NCBI RefSeq assembly: GCF_052056915.1
Contig: NZ_CP195119.1
Location: 434,001 to 498,000, forward strand
Reading direction: 5' to 3'
DNA: 64,000 nucleotides
Source of the DNA: MTP4 sp052056915
Lineage (GTDB): Archaea; Halobacteriota; Methanosarcinia; Methanosarcinales; Methanosarcinaceae
Position 1 is the first letter of the stretch; every line of letters starts with the position of its first letter. A program made the position numbers and the translations under genes. The notes below the pieces were generated by a model. That model was not told the origin of the DNA, did no database searches, and worked only from the letters and a program-made list of their open reading frames with translations. Shown here one piece after another: positions 1 to 8,600 of this stretch.

Positions 1-147
1 GATAGGGGGTATAGGAAACTGGACCAGGGCTTCGAAATCCCCTCTCCCCGTTTCATCCCACACCGCATAGTCGATCTTTTCGTCGTCAAGCACGGCCAGT
101 ACTGGCTCTCGCTTCCCTACCGGAATGAGTACCTGTACAAGACGCAT
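1..147 (-). CDS. DUF389 membrane protein, N-terminal part (cut by window edge)
   Basis: The reverse strand starts with ATG at 147 and stays open to the window edge, giving 49 codons. The peptide matches the N-terminus of the neighbouring full-length gene at 553-1851 in about 45 of 49 positions, including the run IDYAVWDETGRG. The two are therefore recent tandem paralogues in the same orientation. The part seen is the soluble N-terminal segment that precedes the membrane domain in this family. An AT-rich promoter-like stretch lies just upstream at about 150-185. The function of DUF389 proteins is not established. The rest of the gene lies outside the window. Confidence 0.8.
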   Translation of the reverse strand, partial: MRLVQVLIPVGKREPVLAVLDDEKIDYAVWDETGRGDFEALVQFPIPPI

Positions 148-552
148 ATTATAATTTATGTTACTATAATATATATATTTATTTTTATTTAATCCAGTTT
201 GAAATTAAATAGGAAGTTGTTTATGTAAAAAGGCAAACTTATCTAAATATATCAAGAATTAAAGAAGAAATCCTTTGCCGCTGCAAAAACCACGGCAGAA
301 GTATGGTAACATCTATGAAAGCCTCCGCGGAAAAAACCGAACCAGAATGCAAAAGAGGAGCATTTTGGGATACGACGCTCAGCACTCAGGATTGGGAACC
401 AACAGTAAAAATTAGTAAAAGGTTATGGCAGGGTTTCATGGAAGATTTTTTTTCATAGAAGTTATTTTTCCAGCCTGGAAAGCTCACGAAGCGGGAAACT
501 ACCGTAAGGCAGGCCGGATTCCGGGTATTCCGGGGTTGGCTGTCCCTGCAGC
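148..552. other. Intergenic region between DUF389 paralogues
   Basis: About 400 bp without a convincing reading frame. The end next to the partial gene is AT-rich (TATA-like run near 165-185) and probably holds its promoter. I see no hairpin or tRNA-like structure. It does not resemble the spacer upstream of the second paralogue beyond general AT-richness. Confidence 0.6.
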
Positions 553-1851
553 TTAATCGGTGATCTGCTGAGCCACGATAAAGCCAACAGTGATCTTAAC
601 GTCTTTGCCAGTAGCCTCTTTCAGTCGGTCATCCGCCACCCTTCCAATATCCGGAGGAATTTCTTCCCCGGCTTGATACCCCACTAAAAAAGTCACCTCT
701 ATAGGTCCACCTAACAGGAAGTCTGTGGGCCCATAATTGACTTCTACGCTTTCCCCCAGTATAAACTCTGCTTCTGCATACTCGGGTTCCTTGAACATTT
801 CCTCCAGTTCCTGGTTAACCTCCTGTTCAACAAGAGCTGCCTGGAAGGAGGTGTAAGTGACAAGAGCGAGAACTATGGAGAGGAAGGCGATTGAAATGGC
901 GAGGACTGCTGCGCGTGAGATCACCGCAGCGCGGGCACGTCCAACAGCCTTTTTCTCAGCAGGGCGAAAGCCTGAAAGCCAGAACAGGAGGAGGGCAGAT
1001 ACGTTGATAGCAAGAAGGTTTACGAGCACCAGCACGGCAGCTTCTATCGCCACTTCGTAGAGTCCCCAGGCAAGCCCGAGCCCTGATGTTGCGGCCGGGG
1101 GGACAAGGGCCACAGCAATTGCCACCCCCACAAGGGTAGATCCGGAGCCCCGCATAATGCTTATGCCGCCGGCAAGCCCCGAGCCCAGCGCAAGGAAGAG
1201 GGACAGGAAGTTCGGGCTGCTACGCTCGGCAATCTGGCCCACTTCGCGGATATCGAGTGCCGGCGGCAAAAGCAACGTCCCCTTCACGATTCCACCTATC
1301 ACGGCAGCAACCGCTATTGCCAGCAGGAGCCCGACCACCTGCAGCCTTACCCCGCGGGCAGCGAGTTCCCGCTCATCGACGACTGTCCCAACGCTTGCGG
1401 AGATTGCCGGGCCCATGAGCGGGGCTACGACCATTGCTCCTATGATTGTTGCAGCAGAGTCAAGCAGTAGCCCTGCCGTGGCAATAACAGTGCTCAGGAC
1501 AAGAAAAGCAATAAAAGTAGAAGTTGCGGGTGCGAGATCCTCCGCACGTGCGATAAGTTCTTCCCGGGAAATGCGAAGTCCGGAATAACGTTCCTTCAAC
1601 GCTTTGATACGTGAGGAAACAACCGTCTCGGGTGACAGGACGATCGTGTATGTATTCTCGCTGATTCCCGCTTCACGCAGCCTGACCATCACCGGTTCGA
1701 CGCCGATCGGAGGTATTGGAAACTGGACCAGGGCCTCGAACTCTCCTCTCCCCGTTTCATCCCACACCGCATAATCGATCTTTTCGTCTTCAAGCACAGC
1801 CAGTACCGGCTCTCGCTTTCCTTTCGGAATGAGTACCTGTACAATACGCAT
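553..1851 (-). CDS. DUF389 / TIGR00341 family membrane protein
   Basis: A 432-residue protein with a soluble N-terminal domain of about 100 residues, then some six hydrophobic segments between about 108 and 335 with the glycine-rich IGAMVVAPLMGP motif typical of DUF389, and a soluble C-terminal tail of about 90 residues. The family is common in archaea and cyanobacteria; no activity is firmly assigned. ATG at 1851 is followed upstream by a TATA-rich stretch (about 1870-1905). The gene follows a near-identical paralogue, so the pair arose by tandem duplication. The stop is TAA. Family assignment is confident, function is unknown. Confidence 0.85.
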   Translation of the reverse strand: MRIVQVLIPKGKREPVLAVLEDEKIDYAVWDETGRGEFEALVQFPIPPIGVEPVMVRLREAGISENTYTIVLSPETVVSSRIKALKERYSGLRISREELIARAEDLAPATSTFIAFLVLSTVIATAGLLLDSAATIIGAMVVAPLMGPAISASVGTVVDERELAARGVRLQVVGLLLAIAVAAVIGGIVKGTLLLPPALDIREVGQIAERSSPNFLSLFLALGSGLAGGISIMRGSGSTLVGVAIAVALVPPAATSGLGLAWGLYEVAIEAAVLVLVNLLAINVSALLLFWLSGFRPAEKKAVGRARAAVISRAAVLAISIAFLSIVLALVTYTSFQAALVEQEVNQELEEMFKEPEYAEAEFILGESVEVNYGPTDFLLGGPIEVTFLVGYQAGEEIPPDIGRVADDRLKEATGKDVKITVGFIVAQQITD

Positions 1852-1947
1852 AATATAATTGTGGCATTTTAATATATATTATATATATTATCAATTTTGG
1901 AATATAATAAAAAACTAAATAATATTATCAGCCAAATGCTCCGTATA

Positions 1948-2754
1948 TTATCGTTTACCGACAAAAAGCGTACCAACGCTGTCCCCTTTGATGATTTCAT
2001 ACAGAGCGGACGGATTTTTGCCGTTCGTAATGATAGTATCAATACCCTGCGCAGTTGCTAGCTTTGCCGCTTGCAGTTTAGTTTTCATACCGCCTGTACC
2101 GCGCCGAGAACCAGCGCCTCCGGCTAATGATTGCACGCCCTCGTCTATGGCGTTGATACACTCTATCCGTTTTGCGTTGGGATGGAGGCGAGGATCGCTG
2201 TCATAAAAGCCGTCAATGTCGGACAGAATGACGAGTTTTTGCGCTCTGCACAATACTGCGACAACCGCAGAAAGCATATCGTTATCGCCAAACAGTCTAT
2301 CATTCGATTCGATTTCGGTATAGCTAACCGAGTCGTTTTCATTCACAACCGGGGTAATGCCCATTTCGAGCAAGGCGTCAAAGGTGTTTGTCAGATTTTC
2401 CTTCTTTTCCTCAATTTCCATATCCTCGGCGTTCAACAAAATCTGTGCGATAGTCTTGTCGTAGTCATTGAAAAATTTGTCGTATAAGTGCATAATGCTG
2501 CATTGTCCTACCGCAGCAGCAGCCTGCTTCAAACGCATACTCGTTGGGCGTGTTTTCATTTGCAGCTTATTCGTACCCACAGCAATCGCGCCGGATGAAA
2601 CTAAAATGACTTCATGGCCCATGTTCTGAATATCGGACAGTACACAGGCAATCCGGTCAAAGGAACGCAGATCGCTTTTCCCCATATAATTTGTCAGGGT
2701 AGAAGTCCCTACTTTGACAACAATTCTGTTTTGATACAAACTCAAATTATTCAC
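1948..2754 (-). CDS. proB: Glutamate 5-kinase, short form
   Basis: A 268-residue amino-acid kinase-fold protein. VVKVGTSTLT is the N-terminal nucleotide-binding loop; VSSGAIAVG, ENDSVS and SDIDGFYDSDPR are typical of glutamate 5-kinase, which phosphorylates glutamate for proline synthesis. It lacks the C-terminal PUA domain of the long bacterial enzymes. The frame opens with GTG at 2754, but the sequence AAAGG sits almost on it, so TTG at 2745 with eight bases of spacing is a good alternative. It lies 10 bp behind the ProX-type gene and looks co-transcribed. The sequence resembles Firmicutes enzymes, suggesting transfer. proA and proC are not in the window. Confidence 0.85.
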   Translation of the reverse strand: MNNLSLYQNRIVVKVGTSTLTNYMGKSDLRSFDRIACVLSDIQNMGHEVILVSSGAIAVGTNKLQMKTRPTSMRLKQAAAAVGQCSIMHLYDKFFNDYDKTIAQILLNAEDMEIEEKKENLTNTFDALLEMGITPVVNENDSVSYTEIESNDRLFGDNDMLSAVVAVLCRAQKLVILSDIDGFYDSDPRLHPNAKRIECINAIDEGVQSLAGGAGSRRGTGGMKTKLQAAKLATAQGIDTIITNGKNPSALYEIIKGDSVGTLFVGKR

Positions 2755-2764
2755 CTTTCTTTCG

Positions 2765-3226
2765 CTACACGTGAATAATCCTGGGAGAATGTTCTGTAAA
2801 CGTCAGAAAATCATGGAAGATTTGTGATGTTTTGATTTTCATAAACCCGGTAATCGTGCCGTCGCTGCACCCATACCATTCTTCCGCAAGAACATCCTTA
2901 TCGAAAACAATCTGTACCCCATTGTCCTTATCCAATAAGGCGCTGAAAACAGTCGTCGCACCTATCTTTGTTCCCAGCATCTTTTCCATAAAGTCCGCAG
3001 GAGCAAAAGAAACGCAGGAAACACCCAAGGCATTACTGAACTCCTTTGCGCTAAAAGGCTTGTCTGCTGTGGTAACAAAGAGGAAAAACTCTGTCTGCTT
3101 TCTGTTGCACAGAAACAGCGTCTTGACCATTTTCATATCTAGTGCTTTATTAATCTGAACGCAATCGTCCATCGTAATTGCCTCGTCGGTATCGACGCGC
3201 TCAAACGGGATATGCAGGTCTTGCAA
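2765..3226 (-). CDS. ProX-type prolyl-tRNA editing (YbaK) domain protein, 5' end lost
   Basis: The YbaK/ProX fold hydrolyses tRNA(Pro) mischarged with alanine or cysteine. Family features seen are MDDCVQINKALDMKMVKTLFLC, written here as MDDCVQINKAL then KTLFLCNR, and DKPFSAKEFSNALG. The only nearby start is TTG at 3226, yet homologous reading continues upstream to about 3283 (PSRFKTELQEKTYRV), where normal members have their first residues. The native start is missing: the frame runs into a truncated LysR gene on the other strand. The stop is TAG, the only annotated protein gene here ending so; reading through would add only about six residues. Bacterial-like origin; it may be expressed from TTG or be decaying. 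Confidence 0.7.
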   Translation of the reverse strand: MQDLHIPFERVDTDEAITMDDCVQINKALDMKMVKTLFLCNRKQTEFFLFVTTADKPFSAKEFSNALGVSCVSFAPADFMEKMLGTKIGATTVFSALLDKDNGVQIVFDKDVLAEEWYGCSDGTITGFMKIKTSQIFHDFLTFTEHSPRIIHV

Positions 3227-4048
3227 TACTCTATATGTTTTTTCCTGGAGCTCCGTCTTAAACCTGGACGGCGCTGTTGTATAAATATCACTTACGTGTC
3301 GCTTCTTAAACGTGGATGCGCCGGTGTACGCCTGACTTCCGACGGATTAAAGCTATTGCCGTTTGCTCAAAATGTATGTAACGAATATCAGAAATTACAG
3401 GCGCAGGTGGACGAACTGAACAGCTTGCAATCGGGGCTAATTCGGATTGGTACATTTTCAAGCGTAGCGACCCATTGGCTTCCGAATATAATCAAAGAGT
3501 TTCAAAAGGACTACCCCAATATTGATTATGAGCTTCTGTTGGGCGACTATACGGAAATTGAAAGCTGGATTTCCGAGGGGCGCGTGGATTGCGGCTTCCT
3601 CCGGCTTCCTGCACACCCGGAGTTTGAAACGATATTTTTGGAGCAGGATAAGCTGCTTGTTGTTTTGCCGGAAGATCATCCGATGGCCGACTGTGAATGC
3701 TTTTCTGTAAAGGCGCTATGTGATTACCCTTTCATGCTTTTAGAAAAAGGCGCTAAGGCTGAAATATCGGAAATATTTGAAAAATGTAATATTGAACCAA
3801 AAGTACATTTTACGACATGGGATGATTATGCCATCATGTCAATGGTCGAAAGTGGATTGGGGATTAGTATTTTGCCAGAGCTTATTTTGCAGCGTATCCC
3901 ATACCGAATTGTAATAAAGGAACTGGACATTCCGGCGTACCGTAAGATTGGTCTTGCAATGAGAGATAAAAAATCTGCATCGCTTGCAGTTAAGCGATTT
4001 TTAGACTATCTGCAATATAGGAACAACTCTAAGAAAGAAAAGGTGTAA
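3212..4048 (+). pseudogene. LysR-family regulator, DNA-binding domain truncated
   Basis: From about 3296 the frame reads as a LysR regulator: the end of the winged-helix domain (GVRLTSDGLKLLPFAQNV), linker helix, then the full substrate-binding domain (LIRIGTFSSVATHWLPNI to the C-terminus). Most of the N-terminal helix-turn-helix, roughly 60 residues, is gone. The residues before 3293 are not LysR-like; on the opposite strand they are the N-terminal coding part of the ProX gene. A deletion has therefore joined two divergent genes and removed both starts. GTG at 3296 could in principle start a truncated product, but it could not bind DNA normally. Confidence 0.75.
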
Positions 4049-4442
4049 CAACTACTTCTCGCCATTTTCAAGTTTCCACTATTTTACTTTATAATGAGCC
4101 CTGATAGAGCTTCCTCCTGACTGCGTGTTTGAAATCACCGAGCTTGGAAGCGCAGCCGAACTGGAGCAGGCTTTGCTCGTCAATGACTAACATTCTCCGA
4201 CGCCTTGTAGGATAACGGAGTTTCAGAGATAAAAGCGGTATCTGTTTTCGTCTTTTGATTTGTGTTGTTTATTTTATGCCGTTTGCTTTATATTGCGGGA
4301 ACTTCTAATATTTATCGGGGATCTATAAAATGAGATTTTTAGATATTGGTGTGGGAACATTTGGAAAATTGATTATCACCAGAAGGTTTGACAGCCCCAT
4401 CACGTCATAAACGCTTATGCGAATTATCCAAAAAAATCGGGA
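4049..4442 (+). other. Gene-free stretch with a coding remnant
   Basis: About 390 bp after the LysR remnant. A short open stretch at 4098-4190 reads ALIELPPDCVFEITELGS followed by AAELEQALLVND and a TAA stop. It has a codon pattern like the acquired genes but no start, so it is probably the 3' end of a further lost gene of the same island. The remainder (4190-4440) shows no feature I can name. Confidence 0.4.
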
Positions 4443-5048
4443 GTGTTGGAATTGGTTTCATCCACAGTTGTCCTTGCTTTTTGTCTGGTGGCATTTGCAG
4501 TTATTCACAGCCTTACGGCAAGCCTGCCTTGCAAACGCTTCGTCGTGCGAATCGTGGGTTCCAGGGCAGAACCTTTGTATATGCCGGTGTACAGCCTGAT
4601 CGCATTTATAACAATAGCCCCGCTCGTCTATCTGCTCATAAAAAATCCGGGGCCGTTTCTCTACATAGTACCTTCACCATGGCGCTGGCTGATGGTCGGG
4701 GGACAGTTGACTGCTGCAATCGTTGCCCCCAGAGCTATGCGGGATGCACCCCACAGGTTCAAACTGCGCTCACAGCTTGCTGCCCCGAAGACTCCCGAAG
4801 CCGGTCCCCTGGATATCCGGGGTATTTACCGTTGGGTAAGAGACCCCTTCCTGCTCACGGGGCTGATCATTATCTGGCTTACTCCCTTCATGACCGTTAA
4901 CCTGCTCGTCATATACATTTTGACCACCATATACCTGTTCCTGGGGTCCCTGCACTGGGAAAGCAGGCTTGTCTCCCAGTTTGGCGACGAATACCGGGAG
5001 TACCAGAAAAGGGTACACAGGATAATCCCTCATCAAGGGGGATATTAA
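4443..5048 (+). CDS. NnrU / isoprenylcysteine methyltransferase-like membrane protein
   Basis: A 201-residue integral membrane protein with about five hydrophobic segments. The C-terminal half carries GIYRWVRDPFLLTG and ESRLVSQFGDEYREYQKRV, the cofactor-binding pattern of the ICMT/PEMT-like methyltransferase family, to which NnrU proteins are related. The start is GTG at 4443; a weak purine run precedes it. The substrate is unknown; NnrU proteins are linked to nitrogen-oxide metabolism in bacteria, but nothing nearby supports that here. It stands alone between the acquired proB island and the beta-helix gene. Confidence 0.65.
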   Translation: MLELVSSTVVLAFCLVAFAVIHSLTASLPCKRFVVRIVGSRAEPLYMPVYSLIAFITIAPLVYLLIKNPGPFLYIVPSPWRWLMVGGQLTAAIVAPRAMRDAPHRFKLRSQLAAPKTPEAGPLDIRGIYRWVRDPFLLTGLIIIWLTPFMTVNLLVIYILTTIYLFLGSLHWESRLVSQFGDEYREYQKRVHRIIPHQGGY

Positions 5049-5611
5049 TAGAAAGCCTATTCCAGATACGTTTCGTCCCAGCAATAAACTAAACCTGAGT
5101 GAAATTAGCAGGTTGATGACAAGTTTATGATAAAATCCGGCGGTTCTTTTTTCTATAATGGAAAATACCGTAAGCCAAAGGCGAAATCCCCACAAACCGC
5201 GGGATCAACTTTCATAGCCTTACACTCACGTTTTTCTTTGCTTGCCCAAAAAAAGTCATTTATATAACTCTCAAAAAGCAGTTTTTCCTGTGCCTACTCC
5301 ACAAACCTTAGTACTTCCATCTTTTCTCCTCGTGAAAGCCAGGCCCTGATAATGCCGAACGACAGCGAGAGGGACCTCAACCCTGCCTCTGGTAAACCTC
5401 ATATTTCGGAATCCCTTCCATAAGCATCCGGAACCTTTAATTTTTCATAACTACGCAGACTAATCATAATAAAATAATTCATTTTTATAAAAACTTATAA
5501 ATATTTATTTAAACTGCTGATACAAAATTCGTTATATTTAATATGTATATATTCATTAATCATATTTGAAAGAATAATTTTTCAATATATATTCATAGGG
5601 GGGTAAATATT
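5049..5611 (+). promoter_or_regulatory. Long leader region and promoter of the beta-helix gene
   Basis: About 560 bp without a gene. The last 120 bp are very AT-rich, with a TATA-like run TTATAAAAACTTATAAATA near 5494-5512, which suits an archaeal promoter with a leader of roughly 70-90 nt. Six G residues at 5598-5603 form a strong ribosome-binding site eight bases before ATG 5612. I see nothing definite in 5049-5460. Confidence 0.55.
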
Positions 5612-8600
5612 ATGGGAAGTAAAGAAGGTATTGGGATTTATTTTTTAGTTACTTTACTTTTAATAAGCATGGGAACTGCTTCAGCGGCAGATATCACTGT
5701 GAACACCAATGCAGGATAGGGAGTAGATTATACCTCCATCCAGGCTGCTGTGGATGCTGCAAAGGACGGGGACACTATCATTGTGTACAGCGGCACCTAT
5801 GAAGAGAACGTAGATGTGAACAAGGAACTGACAATAATCTCGCAGTCAGGAAATCCGGAAGATACGGTCGTTCAGGCCCTAGATGAATATACCTATGCTT
5901 TCAATGTAACTGCGAATAATGTAACAATAAGTGGTTTCAGGTTAGTCGGGTATGATGATGATGATGGAATAATTCTCTATGGAGTTCAGCATAACAACAT
6001 TAGTAACAATGAATTCTCTGGATGCAAAATCGATTTGAGTTCTTCCGAAAACAACACGGTGAGCAATAACAGTGTATCAACGAACGTGGAGGCCCACCTG
6101 TATAATTCAAACAACAACCTTTTAATCAATAACATATTCTCCGGCTTTGAGACTGGTTTCAGTATGATTGATTCCGACAACAACATACTGAAAGGGAACA
6201 GTATAGGTGGATGTGATCAGGGCTTAATAATTACCGGTTCCAGCAATAACACTTTTGACAATAATTCGATACACGGGTATTGGGAAGGAATCTATATTTA
6301 TCCTCCCAGCAACAATAACACGTTGGTCAATAACTATATAAGCGCCTATGAAGGCTCAATAGCTATTTACTCTTCATACAACAACCTCATCTATAACAAC
6401 TATTTTGATACCTCAGCCATCTTCAACGCCGGTGATGATGGAAACAACAGCTGGAATATCACTAAGACCCCAAGTACTGGAAACAACAGCTGGAATATTA
6501 CGAAAACAGCAGGCACAAACATTGTCGGAGGGCCGTTCCTCGGAGGGAACTACTGGTCGAATTATGCCGGTACTGATACCGACGGAGATGGCCTGGGAGA
6601 TACCCTGCTTCCGTATTGGGGAGATTATCTACCCCTGGTAAAACCAGCCGAGCCCCCTGAACCTGCAGCAACATATACCGTAAACAACGGTGCCGGGTAG
6701 GGAGCAGATTTTACTTCAATTCAGGCCGCCGTGGATGCTGCAAAGGACGGGGACACTATCATTGTGTACAGCGGCACCTATGAAGAGAACGTAGATGTGA
6801 ACAAGGAACTGACAATAATCTCGCAGTCAGGAAATCCGGAGGATACAATTGTTAAGGCGGCCGTTTCAGATGATCACGTCTTCAATGTGATCGGAAAAAA
6901 TGTGACGATAAGTGGCTTTTCTGTGACCGGTGCCACCAAAAATAGACATGCTGGAATATGTCTTAATGGAGTTGAGGGGTCCATTATTACTAACAATATT
7001 GTATCGGATAATGATTTCGGCATCTGTCTGCACTCCAACAACAACATGCTGACTGGCAACACTGTATCGGATAATGCTTTCGGCATCTATGTGGGGTCTT
7101 CCAACAACAACACGCTGACAAACAATACCGCATCGAATAACTATAACGGCATCTTTGTGTGGTACTCCAGCGACAACATGCTAACAGATAATACCGCATC
7201 GAATTACAATTACGGCATCAGTCTGGAGTACTCCAGCGACAACACGCTGACAGATAACACCGCATCGAACAACGAGTACGGCATCTATGTGGGGTCCTCC
7301 AGCGACAACACGCTGACCAGCAACTTGGTAAGCCAGAATGAAGAGTTTGGCATTTATCTCAATAGATCAATGGATAACCTCATCTACGACAACTACTTCA
7401 ACAACACGAACAACGTTTATGATGATGGAAACAACATCTGGAATATAACGAAAACTCCAGGCACAAACATTTTTGGAGGACCTTTCCTCGGCGGGAGCTA
7501 CTGGTCGGACTATGCCGGGGCCGATACCGACGGAGACGGCCTTGGAGACACTTTGATTCCGTATAATTCCGAAGGGAAAATAGCCAACGGAGGAGATTAT
7601 CTGCCCCTGGTAAAACCAGCCGAGCCCCCTGCACCTGCAGCAATATATACCGTAAACAACGGTGCCGGGTAGGGAGCAGATTTTACTTCAATTCAGGCTG
7701 CCGTGGATGCTGCAAAGGACGGGGACACCATCATTGTGTACAGCGGCACCTATACGGAAAATATAGATGTAAACAAGGAACTGACAATAATTTCGCAGTC
7801 AGGAAAGCCGGAGGATACGGTTGTAAAGGCCCCCGGTGGGTACGGAAAGATCTTCAATATAACTGCAAATAATGTGACAATAAATGGCTTTAAGGTAGAA
7901 GACGGTGATCAGGGAATAATCCTTGATGGCGTTCAGTATAACAACATTAGTAATAACAAAATATCTTGCATGCATGGAATTGTGCTAGGTTCTTCCAGCA
8001 ACAACACATTGCACAATAATAATTGCGGCTATTTAAATAGCATCCATCTTAATTATTCAAACTACAATCTCTTGAGCAATAACAGTTTTTCGGCTATGGA
8101 ATTTTGCTTTTTCATGGAACACTCCAATAACAATATACTGATAGGGAACAGTATTGGTGGGGAACATCCCTTTTTGCTTGAATATTCCTGTAACAACAAA
8201 ATGAGCAATAATTCAATAGGTGGGTTTGACGGGGCCAGTTTGTTTTATTCCAGCAACAACACAATGAGCAATAATTCTATAAGTGGAGGTGACGCAGGGA
8301 TCTCAGTGTCATTTTCAAACAACACCACGATGAGTAATAACTATGTCTCCGGTGATTGGGGAATCTGGATGCGTTCTTCAAGTTATTGTATGATGAGCAA
8401 TAATATAGTCAGTACCCGCGGAGGTGATGGTTTCGTTCTGGGTAACTCCAACAACAACATATTGAAAGATAACACTGTAATCGAGGAGTGGGTGTCCGGT
8501 GATAGATCTCACAGCTTCTATCTGGGATCATCCAACAACAACATACTGACTGGCAACATAGCAAGACGAACAAAACTCGACGAAGGTTGGGGGAATATCC

